Assembly: GCA_039922875.1 (NCBI GenBank)
Contig: JBDTDV010000018.1
Location: 1 to 30,539 of the forward strand
Reading direction: 5' to 3'
Source: JBDTDV01 sp039922875
Lineage (GTDB): Bacteria > Actinomycetota > Actinomycetes > Actinomycetales > Microbacteriaceae
DNA length: 30,539 nucleotides
This document shows, piece after piece, positions 7,949-15,265 of this stretch. How positions within the stretch are numbered: position 1 is the stretch's first letter; each line of letters opens with the position of its first letter. Position numbers and translations under genes: made by a program. The notes below the pieces were generated by a model. The model was not told the DNA's origin, ran no database searches, and worked only from the letters and a program-made list of their open reading frames with translations.

Positions 7949-8428
7949 TTACGCAAGCAGCTGCTGCAGACCGCTTCCCGCGACATGATCGAAGATCAAG
8001 TTCGTCTCCGTGTGGGTCACGCTGGGATGACCCGCGAGGTTCTCCAGCACGAAATCCCGTAGGTCGGAGGCATTGCGCGCGGCAACATGCAGCAGGAAAT
8101 CATTCACCCCGGCCATGTGGAACACCGCGAGCACGCCAGGCCACCCCGGCGCCTCCTTGCGGAACCGGTCCACCTCTCCGCGGATCAGTGAGGTCAGCCG
8201 TACCGAGATCAGAGCTTGCACCGTGATCCCGAGTGCTTCAACATCGATGTCGGCGTGGAATCCGCGGAGGTACCCGGCCGATTGCAGCCGACGCAGCCGC
8301 TGAGACACCGTGGACTCGGATACCCCGACCCGGGCGGCGAGAGCGGTTCCAGAACTCCTGGCGCTGCCCGCCAGCGCACGCAGCAGCGCCCGGTCGACAC
8401 CGTCAAGCGGGGAAATCTTCGACTCCAC
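7949..8428 (-). CDS. Lrp/AsnC family transcriptional regulator
   Basis: 159 residues. The N-terminal winged helix-turn-helix (about 8-60) shows the AsnC pattern DRALLRALAGSARSSGTALA, then VSESTVSQRLRRLQSAGYL. The C-terminal RAM ligand-sensing domain (about 68-150) has the usual GVLAVFHMAGVNDFLLHV core. Start GTG 8428 is preceded by a good minus-strand site (GGGAGAGG). It is divergent from a PLP-dependent trans-sulfuration enzyme, the arrangement of local Lrp-type regulators such as MdeR with methionine gamma-lyase. Control of that neighbour in response to a sulfur amino acid is therefore likely (inference). A 13-bp palindrome resembling the Lrp consensus lies between the two genes. Its 3' end is 17 bases from the convergent DUF4032 gene. 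Confidence 0.92.
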   Translation of the reverse strand: MESKISPLDGVDRALLRALAGSARSSGTALAARVGVSESTVSQRLRRLQSAGYLRGFHADIDVEALGITVQALISVRLTSLIRGEVDRFRKEAPGWPGVLAVFHMAGVNDFLLHVAARNASDLRDFVLENLAGHPSVTHTETNLIFDHVAGSGLQQLLA

Positions 8429-8479
8429 TGCGGTACCTCTCCCTTGTACAACAGGTTCTTCGGCCGTTGCCAGGTTTGT

Positions 8480-8492
8480 AGCAGATTCTGCT
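8480..8492. promoter_or_regulatory. Lrp-like operator palindrome
   Basis: AGCAGATTCTGCT is a perfect 13-base palindrome around a central T. Taken with its flanks (8479-8493, TAGCAGATTCTGCTC) it matches 12 of 15 positions of the E. coli Lrp consensus YAGHAWATTWTDCTR as I remember it. It lies between the divergent AsnC-type regulator and its enzyme neighbour. A second short palindrome, TTGTACAA, lies at 8444-8451 by the regulator's ribosome site. Confidence 0.6.
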
Positions 8493-8534
8493 CAGGGACT
8501 TGTGCAGGACGCGACGATCTGTTGTTCTCGAATC

Positions 8535-9800
8535 ATGTCCGATTCTACGAGCCAAAACCAAAGCTGCGCAGCACGCCGCCCAGAAGGCCACATCGAGACC
8601 CGCGCGGTGCACGCCGGAATGGAGGGGCTTGCCGAAGCCGGTTCGCACGTTCCGCCGATCGACCTCTCCACGACGAACCCGTTGCCCGGTGTCGAGCTCG
8701 GCGGCGAGTCGTATGAGCAACTGGCCGGCGGCGGTGACCTGCTGCCTGGCCAGTCTGCGGTCTACCAACGGCTCTGGCAGCCGGGCGTGGCTCGGTTCGA
8801 GGACGGGCTGTCGGACCTGGAGGGCTCTGCGGGTTCGGTCGCGTTCGCTACCGGAATGGCGGCGCTGGCGGCGTGCCTGATCGCCACCGCATCGGCGGGG
8901 CGCCCGCACATCGTCGCGCTCCGCCCGCTATATGGCGGGACCGACCATGTTCTGGACGCCGGGTTGCTGGGAACCTCGGTCACCTGGACCGACCTGGCCG
9001 GCATCACCGCAGCCATCAGGCCGGACACGGGCTTGGTGATCATCGAGTCGCCGGCGAACCCTACCCTGGAGCTGGTGGACATCGGCGCCGTCGTCTCGGC
9101 GGCGGGAGGTGTGCCGGTGCTGGTGGACAACACCTTCGCCACCCCGGTTCTCCAGCGGCCGCTCGAGCATGGGGCGACCCTGGTCCTGCACAGCGCGACG
9201 AAATATCTCGGCGGTCACGGCGATGTGATGGGTGGCGTGGTGGCGACCAACCGGGACTGGGTGACCCGGTTACGTCAGGTTCGCGCGCTGACCGGGGGTC
9301 TCCTGCATCCCTTCGCCGGATACCTGCTGCACCGGGGTCTGCGCACCCTTCCCGTTCGGGTCAGGGCTCAGCAGGCGACCGCTGCCGAGCTGGCCCGCCG
9401 GCTGAACGGGCACCCGGCGCTGGCCAGGGTGTTCTATCCCGGTCTGGCGCAGTGTGATCCGGGCGGCCTGATCGGCCGACAAATGGATGGCCCCGGCTCA
9501 CTGATCGCGCTGGAACTGGCTGGAGGGTACGACGCCGCGGTGTGCTTCATCCAATCCTGCGCGCTGGTGACCAACGCCGTGTCGCTGGGCGGCGTGGACA
9601 CGCTGATTCAGCATCCCGCCTCGCTCACGCATCGTCCCGTTGCCGCCGATGCCCGACCGGGCGCCGGCATCGTCCGGCTCGCAGTCGGCCTGGAACACGT
9701 GGATGACCTTTACGCGGACCTTCTCGCGGCGCTGGAGAGTTCGATGGCGGGGGGCCGTCAAGCTGATCAGCGCGACGCGCGGAGTCTCGCGATCTCGTAG
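8535..9800 (+). CDS. PLP-dependent trans-sulfuration enzyme (cystathionine/methionine gamma-lyase family)
   Basis: 421 residues of the Cys/Met metabolism PLP-enzyme family. Landmarks are YQRLWQPGVARFE (Tyr77/Arg79, the phosphate-binding Y-x-R of the neighbouring subunit), FATGMAAL, ESPANPTLELVD, DNTFATP (Asp198) and the Schiff-base lysine in HSATKYLGGHGD (Lys223). It should act on cysteine, methionine, homocysteine or cystathionine. The exact reaction (gamma-lyase versus gamma-synthase) cannot be read safely; annotation pipelines usually write cystathionine gamma-lyase or methionine gamma-lyase. ATG 8535 is chosen because the family's N-terminus starts shortly after it; the frame open from 8310 overlaps the divergent regulator. 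The regulator and Lrp-like palindrome support amino-acid-responsive expression. The 3' end overlaps the convergent rlmB gene by 34 bases. Confidence 0.9.
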   Translation: MSDSTSQNQSCAARRPEGHIETRAVHAGMEGLAEAGSHVPPIDLSTTNPLPGVELGGESYEQLAGGGDLLPGQSAVYQRLWQPGVARFEDGLSDLEGSAGSVAFATGMAALAACLIATASAGRPHIVALRPLYGGTDHVLDAGLLGTSVTWTDLAGITAAIRPDTGLVIIESPANPTLELVDIGAVVSAAGGVPVLVDNTFATPVLQRPLEHGATLVLHSATKYLGGHGDVMGGVVATNRDWVTRLRQVRALTGGLLHPFAGYLLHRGLRTLPVRVRAQQATAAELARRLNGHPALARVFYPGLAQCDPGGLIGRQMDGPGSLIALELAGGYDAAVCFIQSCALVTNAVSLGGVDTLIQHPASLTHRPVAADARPGAGIVRLAVGLEHVDDLYADLLAALESSMAGGRQADQRDARSLAIS

Positions 9801-10798
9801 AGGGTCACGCTGGCGGCGATTCCGGCGTTCAAGGATTCGGTGGTCGAGCTGATCGGGATCGAGACCACGGCGTCGCAGGTCTCGGTAACCAGCCGGGAAA
9901 GCCCCTTGCCTTCGCTGCCGACGACGACCACCACCGGACGATCGGCCAGGGCCAGCCCGGGCAGGCTGATCTCTCCTCCGCCGTCCAGACCGATCACGAA
10001 GACTCCGCGCTGCTTGAACGCCTTCAGCGTCTGAGTGAGATTGGCCGCCATAGCCACCGGAGTGCGCGCGGCCGCTCCGGCCGAGGTCTTCCATCCCGCC
10101 GCCGTGAGACCGACCGAGCGGCGCTGCGGCACGATCACGCCGTGCCCCCCGAATGCGGCGGTGGATCGGATGATCGCACCGAGGTTCCTCGGATCGGTGA
10201 TCCCGTCAAGTGCGACGAACAGCGGGTTTTCGCCCGCCTGAAGTACCTGCTCCAGGAGCTCGGTGGGATGCGCGTATTCGTAGGCCGGAACCTTCAGCGC
10301 GACGCCCTGGTGTACGGCGTCGTGGCCGGATAGCCGGTCCAACTCCGGGCGCATCACCTCCAGGATGGCGATGCCGCGCTTGGTGGCCAGTGAGAGAGTC
10401 TCCTTGACGCGGTCGTCCATCTCGATCCGGGAGGCCAGATACAGAGTGGTTGCCGGGATCCGAGCTCGCAGCGCTTCAAGCACCGAATTACGCCCGGTGA
10501 CGATCTCGAATTCTTCGCTCTGCTTACGGCGGCCGCGCGGTGCCTGCGCACCGCCACGGGCCTGAGCTCCGCGGACCCGGCCGGCGCCGTCCCGTCCGGC
10601 TTGCCTGCCACCGGCGGCCTCATAGCGCTCCTTGGCCGCCTTACGTTTGCCAGCCGGGTGGTATGGGCGGTCTTCGGCTTTCGGCGTTGGCTTCTTGCCT
10701 TCCAGCGCCTGCCTGCCCTGCCCTCCGGAACCTACCTGCGGTCCCTTTTTCGCCTTGCGCACCGCTCCCGCTCGGGGCTTACCGCCGCTGTTCTTCAC
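9767..10798 (-). CDS. rlmB: 23S rRNA 2'-O-methyltransferase RlmB (SpoU/TrmH family)
   Basis: 343 residues. The C-terminal SPOUT domain carries the three family motifs: LDGITDPRNLGAIIRS (binding motif 1), VVVVVGSEGKGLSRLV (motif 2) and SLNAGIAASVTLYE (motif 3). Before it is a substrate-binding domain (from about 97, FEIVTGRNSVLEAL). The first 95 residues are a Lys/Arg/Gly-rich low-complexity extension, typical for actinobacterial RlmB and probably RNA-binding. It methylates G2251 (E. coli numbering) in the peptidyl-transferase P-loop. Start GTG 10798 overlaps the cysS stop by four bases (GTGA), so translation is coupled. Confidence 0.93.
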   Translation of the reverse strand: MKNSGGKPRAGAVRKAKKGPQVGSGGQGRQALEGKKPTPKAEDRPYHPAGKRKAAKERYEAAGGRQAGRDGAGRVRGAQARGGAQAPRGRRKQSEEFEIVTGRNSVLEALRARIPATTLYLASRIEMDDRVKETLSLATKRGIAILEVMRPELDRLSGHDAVHQGVALKVPAYEYAHPTELLEQVLQAGENPLFVALDGITDPRNLGAIIRSTAAFGGHGVIVPQRRSVGLTAAGWKTSAGAAARTPVAMAANLTQTLKAFKQRGVFVIGLDGGGEISLPGLALADRPVVVVVGSEGKGLSRLVTETCDAVVSIPISSTTESLNAGIAASVTLYEIARLRASR

Positions 10799-12210
10799 GA
10801 TTCAACGCTCCAATGCGCACCCGTGGGGGTGTCTTCGATGGTTACTCCCGCCGCGTCGAGCCGATCACGAATGCGATCGGCTTCGGCGTAGTCGCGGTTC
10901 TGCCTGGCAGCTTCCCTGCTTTCGACCAGATCACCGACTAAGCGGGAGAGCGCGGTCATCGCGGGGCCGTCTGCTGCCGTGCGCCATTGCGGAGCGAACG
11001 CATCGATGCCCAGGACCTCGGTCATCGCGGTCACCTGGGCGAGAGAGGTCGCCGCTGCGGCGAGGTCCTCGCCATCCAACGCGGCGTTGCCGGCGCGAAC
11101 TCGGTCATGGAGCACGGCGAGGGCCTGGGGAACGGCGAGGTCATCATCCATTGCCGCGGAGAACTCTTCCGGCACAACCGCGGCAGCGCGGCCGGCGAAC
11201 CGGGTGCCGGCCAGGCGCCGCCTCCCGCGTTCCAAAAATCCGGTGATCCGCTCCAGCGCGGCCTCCGCCTCGGCCAGTGAGCCGTCGTGATAGTCGATGG
11301 TGGAGCGATAATGCGCCGCTCCCAGAAAGTAGCGGACCACGATGGGTCGGGCCTTTCGCAGGAGATCTGCCGCGAACAGCGAGTTGCCAAGCGACTTGCT
11401 CATCTTCTGCCCGTTGATGTGCACGAGCCCGTTGTGCACCCAGTAATTCGCAAACGGTTGGCCGGCCGCGTTCGACTGGGCGAGTTCGTTTTCATGGTGT
11501 GGGAAACGCAAGTCCAGCCCACCGCCGTGGATATCGAACTGCGGGCCGAGATAACGCGATGCCATCGCCGAGCACTCGATGTGCCAGCCGGGACGCCCCA
11601 TCCCCCATGGGCTCCACCACGATGCGGATTCCGGTTCCTGGGGCTTGTGCCCCTTCCAGAGCGCAAAATCACGCGGGTCACGCTTGCCACGCGGATCAGC
11701 ATCCGTCGCCGCTTCCATGTTCTCTAGGCGCTGCCTGGTCAACACTCCGTACGACGGCCAGACCGAGGTATCGAAATACACGTCTCCCGACCCGTCGGCC
11801 GCCTGGTAGGCCTTGTCGAGCTCGACCAAGCGCTCAATCAATTCAAGGATCTGCGGGATGTTCGCGGTGGCACGCGGCTCATACGTGGGCGGCAAAACGC
11901 CGATCGCGCTATACGCGGCAGTGAATTCCAGTTCCACGCGGTAAGCCAGGGCCCACCACGGCTCGCCCTCATCGGCATTGTCCAGAACCTTGTCGTCGAT
12001 GTCGGTGACGTTGCGGATCATGGTGACGGCATAGCCGCGATAGCGCAGCCAGCGACGCAGCTGGTCGTAAACCAGGGCGGACCGAAGGTGGCCGATGTGC
12101 GGTGCCGACTGCACGGTCGGCCCGCACACATACATCCCGACCTCTGCCGGTTTGATCGGGATGAAGTCGCGAAGGGCTTGCGCTTTGCTGTCGTAAAGTC
12201 GAACGGTCAC
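10795..12210 (-). CDS. cysS: Cysteinyl-tRNA synthetase
   Basis: 471 residues, a class Ia synthetase charging tRNA-Cys. HIGH motif HIGH (38-41), KMSKS (269-273) and the zinc ligands Cys29, Cys213, His238 and Glu/His nearby (FPHHENE) are all present, with the DALR/anticodon-binding C-terminal region (about 340-471). The mycothiol ligase MshC is a paralogue of about 410 residues lacking that C-terminal region, so length and domain content favour CysS. Start GTG 12210 lies nine bases after the ispDF stop, and its end overlaps rlmB by four bases. It is therefore part of the carD-ispDF-cysS-rlmB operon, whose order matches that known in mycobacteria. Confidence 0.95.
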   Translation of the reverse strand: MTVRLYDSKAQALRDFIPIKPAEVGMYVCGPTVQSAPHIGHLRSALVYDQLRRWLRYRGYAVTMIRNVTDIDDKVLDNADEGEPWWALAYRVELEFTAAYSAIGVLPPTYEPRATANIPQILELIERLVELDKAYQAADGSGDVYFDTSVWPSYGVLTRQRLENMEAATDADPRGKRDPRDFALWKGHKPQEPESASWWSPWGMGRPGWHIECSAMASRYLGPQFDIHGGGLDLRFPHHENELAQSNAAGQPFANYWVHNGLVHINGQKMSKSLGNSLFAADLLRKARPIVVRYFLGAAHYRSTIDYHDGSLAEAEAALERITGFLERGRRRLAGTRFAGRAAAVVPEEFSAAMDDDLAVPQALAVLHDRVRAGNAALDGEDLAAAATSLAQVTAMTEVLGIDAFAPQWRTAADGPAMTALSRLVGDLVESREAARQNRDYAEADRIRDRLDAAGVTIEDTPTGAHWSVES

Positions 12211-12219
12211 CGGCCAAGC

Positions 12220-13422
12220 CTACTTTGCGCGGTACACGAGGGCTGTCGCTGTGACGCTGACGCCCTCGCCGCGCCCGGTGAAGCCGAGCCCGTCCGTGCT
12301 GCCGGCCGAGAGCGTGACCGGGGCACCGAGCAACCCGGAGAGCATCGCTTCCGCCTCTGCACGGCGCGGCGCGAGTCGAGGCCGGTTGCCGCTCACCTGC
12401 ACCGAAACATTGCCGATGACGAACCCGGCGTGCTCCACCAGCGTCCTGGTCTCGGGCAGGAACGCATCGGCATGCGCGCCGGCGAACCGTGGATCGGCCG
12501 TGCCGAAGGTCGTACCGATGTCGCCGAGGCCCGCCGCGGATAACGCGGCATTGACCACGGCATGCGTCACGGCGTCACCATCGCTGTGCCCAGCCAGACC
12601 GCTCTCCCCCGGCCAGAACAAGCCAGCCAACCAGAGCTCGCGACTGTCATCGAAACCGTGGCTGTCAGTGCCGACGCCGACCCGAGCGGCACCGGGACGG
12701 AAGTCGCCGACCGGCCCCGACACCGTAGCCACCAGCTCCTCGGCTCGGCGCAGGTCCCACGGGGTCGTGATCTTGAACGCGAGCGGGTCGCCGGGAATCA
12801 CCGACACCCGGTAGCCGGCCGCCGAGACGAGCGCCGCGTCGTCCGTCGCCCGCGCGCCGCCTACGAGATCCAGCGCACGCGCGTAGGCGTCAACGATGTG
12901 TTCTGTGGGAAAAGCCTGCGGCGTCTGTACCGCGGTGAGCACCGACCGGTCGACGGTTGCCGTGATATCGCCGGTGGCGTCTGTTCGTTTGACGGTGTCG
13001 ACCAATGGGAGACCCGGAACCACGCCATGGCCGCGGGCTTCGGCCTGGGCGATCACCTCGCGCAGGAGTTCCACCGGTGCGAAGGGTCGCGCCGCGTCGT
13101 GGACCACAACGGTGCGCACCGTTGGCGCGAGGCGGGCCAGCCCCGCCGCCACGGACTCCTGCCGGCTCGGGCCACCCGCTACCACAGTGTGGCCGGGTTC
13201 GGCCGCATCAAGCACTGCCTGCGCGGCCTCTTCCCACCCCGGTGGGGCGACAACGATGACCTGAGCGCTCTCCAGCATGCCGAAAACAGAATCTAGCGCA
13301 AGCCCAAGAATCGGCCGCGACGCGACCTCGACGAACGCCTTCGGCGTTCCCTCCCCCAATCGCACACCGTCGCCGGCCGCCACGATGATGACGCCAACCC
13401 GCGGTGGAATCGGAGTAGTCAA
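12220..13422 (-). CDS. ispDF: Bifunctional IspD/IspF of the MEP isoprenoid pathway
   Basis: 400 residues fusing two non-consecutive steps of isoprenoid synthesis. Residues about 8-235 are IspD (MEP cytidylyltransferase) with the CTP-binding AAGDGVRLG and VHDAARPF motifs. Residues about 246-400 are IspF (MECDP synthase) with GTDSHGF (metal ligands Asp253, His255) and AGHSDGDAVTHA, ending in the GLGFTGRGEG region. Mycobacteria encode these as separate adjacent genes; here they are one chain. The only suitable start at the N-terminal boundary is TTG 13422, three bases after the carD stop, implying coupled translation from carD; no good independent ribosome site is seen. It supplies precursors for carotenoids, menaquinone and undecaprenyl phosphate. 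Confidence 0.95.
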   Translation of the reverse strand: MTTPIPPRVGVIIVAAGDGVRLGEGTPKAFVEVASRPILGLALDSVFGMLESAQVIVVAPPGWEEAAQAVLDAAEPGHTVVAGGPSRQESVAAGLARLAPTVRTVVVHDAARPFAPVELLREVIAQAEARGHGVVPGLPLVDTVKRTDATGDITATVDRSVLTAVQTPQAFPTEHIVDAYARALDLVGGARATDDAALVSAAGYRVSVIPGDPLAFKITTPWDLRRAEELVATVSGPVGDFRPGAARVGVGTDSHGFDDSRELWLAGLFWPGESGLAGHSDGDAVTHAVVNAALSAAGLGDIGTTFGTADPRFAGAHADAFLPETRTLVEHAGFVIGNVSVQVSGNRPRLAPRRAEAEAMLSGLLGAPVTLSAGSTDGLGFTGRGEGVSVTATALVYRAK

Positions 13423-13425
13423 TGC

Positions 13426-13908
13426 CTAGGAGGCAAGAACCTCATCGAGGACACTCGATGCCTGCTCTTCGTCGGTCTTCTCGGCCAGCGCAAGCTCGGA
13501 GATCAGAATCTGGCGCGCCTTGGCAAGCATGCGCTTCTCGCCGGCGGACAGGCCGCGGTCCTGGTCGCGACGCCACAGATCACGCACGACCTCAGAAACC
13601 TTGATTACGTCACCGGAAGCCAGCTTCTCCAGGTTCGCCTTGTAACGGCGCGACCAGTTGGTCGGCTCCTCGGTGAACGGAGCACGCAGAACCTCGAACA
13701 CGTGGTCGAGACCCTCCTTGCCGATAACATCCCGCACACCGACCAGGTCGACGTTTTCAGCCGGAACCTCAATGGTCAGGTCGCCCTGGGTCACGTTGAG
13801 CTTAAGGTAGAGCTTCTCTTCACCCCGTACGGTTCTCTTCTTGACTTCGGTAATAGTTGCAGCGCCGTGATGCGGGTAAACGACGGTCTCGCCAACCTCG
13901 AAAAGCAT
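13426..13908 (-). CDS. carD: CarD-type RNA polymerase-binding transcription factor
   Basis: 160 residues. The N-terminal Tudor-like RNA-polymerase-interacting domain begins MLFEVGETVVYPHHG. The C-terminal helical DNA-binding domain includes Trp85 in PTNWSRRYKANLEKL, the residue position used by mycobacterial CarD to wedge the promoter bubble. It stabilises open complexes at rRNA and housekeeping promoters. ATG 13908 is preferred over the upstream ATG (13929) because the family starts at MLFEVG and GAAGGG lies upstream. It heads the ispDF-cysS-rlmB operon, with lpqE divergent, the same neighbourhood as in mycobacteria. Confidence 0.96.
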   Translation of the reverse strand: MLFEVGETVVYPHHGAATITEVKKRTVRGEEKLYLKLNVTQGDLTIEVPAENVDLVGVRDVIGKEGLDHVFEVLRAPFTEEPTNWSRRYKANLEKLASGDVIKVSEVVRDLWRRDQDRGLSAGEKRMLAKARQILISELALAEKTDEEQASSVLDEVLAS

Positions 13909-13934
13909 AGATTGATGTCCCTTCAGCAACTACT

Positions 13935-13940
13935 AGGATA
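13935..13940 (-). promoter_or_regulatory. Candidate -10 element for carD
   Basis: On the minus strand TATCCT is preceded by TGG, an extended -10. The implied start is about 20 bases before ATG 13908. No good -35 is visible, as is common for actinobacterial and CarD-dependent promoters. Confidence 0.4.
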
Positions 13941-14069
13941 CCACAGCGCGTACATGGTAGGGTTCGCCCTTCGGCGCTAGGACCGGACCGTTACGGTACG
14001 CTAAACTCTTACGGATTCCGTTGTTCGATCGGCCTTCCCGGCTGCGGCGGAACGCTAGTGGAGGGTCAT

Positions 14070-14579
14070 GTGAGGGCGCGCATCGCGGCATCCATTGTTT
14101 TAGCCGTCTCGGTGGTTCTGGGAACCGCCGGGTGCAACATGATCGCACCACAGGCCACAACCAAGCATTACAACGCCAGCGACGGGGTCAGCGGCAACGT
14201 CGGCCAGGTGGCGGTGCGCAACGCGATTCTGATCTCGCAGAGTGGCACCGATGCCAACCTCCTGGTCACCTTCGTCAACAGCGATACTCGCAGCCATCGA
14301 ATCGGCATACAACACGAGGTCGACGGTAAGCAGACCACACAGCACGTCACGCTCCCGGCCAGTGAGACCACCGTGGTCGGCACCCCGGATGAGCCGTTAG
14401 TGATCCTGGACAACATCGACACCCAGCCGGGTGCGCTGTTCCCGGTGTTCTTCCAGTACGGCGATCAGACCGGGATCTCTTTGCTGGTTCCGGTACTTGA
14501 CGGCACACTGCCCACCTACAAGAACCTGACCCCAGAGCGGGTCACCGAGGCCGATGCGAAGGACCTGGTTACCGGCTGA
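14070..14579 (+). CDS. lpqE: LpqE-like lipoprotein
   Basis: 169 residues. GTG 14070 is chosen over GTG 14058 because GGAGGG (14060-14065) then sits at proper spacing. A signal peptide of hydrophobic residues ends in a lipobox (LGTAGC), giving a lipid-anchored exported protein. The mature part is a single beta-rich domain with VGTPDEPLVILDNID and LFPVFFQYGDQTGISLLVPV, matching in pattern the mycobacterial LpqE lipoprotein. That gene is likewise divergent from carD, and this synteny is the main support. No catalytic residues are recognisable; the function is unknown. It ends five bases from the convergent regX3 stop. Confidence 0.8.
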   Translation: MRARIAASIVLAVSVVLGTAGCNMIAPQATTKHYNASDGVSGNVGQVAVRNAILISQSGTDANLLVTFVNSDTRSHRIGIQHEVDGKQTTQHVTLPASETTVVGTPDEPLVILDNIDTQPGALFPVFFQYGDQTGISLLVPVLDGTLPTYKNLTPERVTEADAKDLVTG

Positions 14580-14606
14580 GGACGCTAACCGTCGAAACGG
14601 TAGCCG
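14573..14606. terminator. Possible bidirectional terminator between lpqE and regX3
   Basis: The sequence folds as CGGCT...AGCCG outside and CCGT-CGAA-ACGG inside, with an unpaired stretch on the left. It spans the two convergent stop codons. The stem is imperfect and no T-run follows. Confidence 0.3.
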
Positions 14607-15265
14607 AGCCCCCGCACAGTGATCAGCATGGTTGGTGCGGCTGGATCGGCTTCGATACGTGAGCGAAGCCGTTTGACGTGCACGTCGAGAGTCTTGGTGT
14701 CGCCCACATAACCGCTACCCCAGACTCGGTCGATCAGCTGGCCCCGGGTCAGCACCCGCCCGGAGTTGCGCAAGAACAGTTCCAACAGTTCGAATTCTTT
14801 CAACGGTATCGGCGTGACCACCCCGGAGACGCTCAGCGTGTGCCTGTCGAGGTCCAGTTGCACCCGACCGGCTTTCAGAATGCCGTCGGCACCGCCATCC
14901 GGATCCTCGCGTCGACGTAGCACGGCTCGCATCCGCGCGATGAGTTCTCGGCTGGAATACGGCTTCGTCACGTAATCGTCGGCACCGAGTTCGAGCCCGA
15001 CGACGATGTCGACCTCAGAGTCTTTGGCCGTGAGCATGATGATGGGCACACGGGATCGAGTGCGAATCTCCCGGCACACCTCGGTGCCCGGCAATCCGGG
15101 CAGCATCAGATCGAGCAGGATCAGGTCGGCGCCACGCTCGGCGAACTCGCGTAACGCCGCACGGCCGTCGGCGACGCCGGTCACCCGGTAGCCCTCGCGC
15201 TCCAGCAGAAACGAGAGCGGCTCCCTCAACGCCTTTTCGTCTTCTACCAGCAGCACTCGGGTCAT
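14585..15265 (-). CDS. regX3: Phosphate-responsive response regulator RegX3
   Basis: 226 residues, OmpR/PhoB class. The receiver domain (1-118) has the acidic pocket Glu8/Asp9, phospho-acceptor Asp52 (LLDLMLPG), Thr79 and Lys101. The winged-helix DNA-binding domain (about 130-226) has the usual LKEFELLELFLRNSG, TRGQLIDRVWG and DVHVKRLRSRIE. Its start overlaps the kinase stop by four bases (ATGA), so the pair is translationally coupled. Together with adjacent phoU and the nearby pst operon this is the SenX3-RegX3 phosphate-limitation system. RegX3 is the likely ligand of the 11-bp repeat arrays before phoU and pstS (inference). Confidence 0.93.
   Translation of the reverse strand: MTRVLLVEDEKALREPLSFLLEREGYRVTGVADGRAALREFAERGADLILLDLMLPGLPGTEVCREIRTRSRVPIIMLTAKDSEVDIVVGLELGADDYVTKPYSSRELIARMRAVLRRREDPDGGADGILKAGRVQLDLDRHTLSVSGVVTPIPLKEFELLELFLRNSGRVLTRGQLIDRVWGSGYVGDTKTLDVHVKRLRSRIEADPAAPTMLITVRGLGYRFDG

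Noticed and set aside
8310..8534. N-terminal extension of the trans-sulfuration enzyme
   Set aside because: It overlaps the divergent regulator, shows no family similarity, and the ATG at 8535 fits the family start.
10795..12210. Mycothiol ligase MshC instead of CysS
   Set aside because: The length of 471 and the C-terminal anticodon-binding region fit CysS, and the rlmB-ispDF neighbourhood is that of cysS.
13987..13997. 11-base palindrome ACCGTTACGGT in the carD-lpqE intergenic region
   Set aside because: Short and without a matching copy or local regulator; noted only as a weak operator candidate, below the level for a feature.
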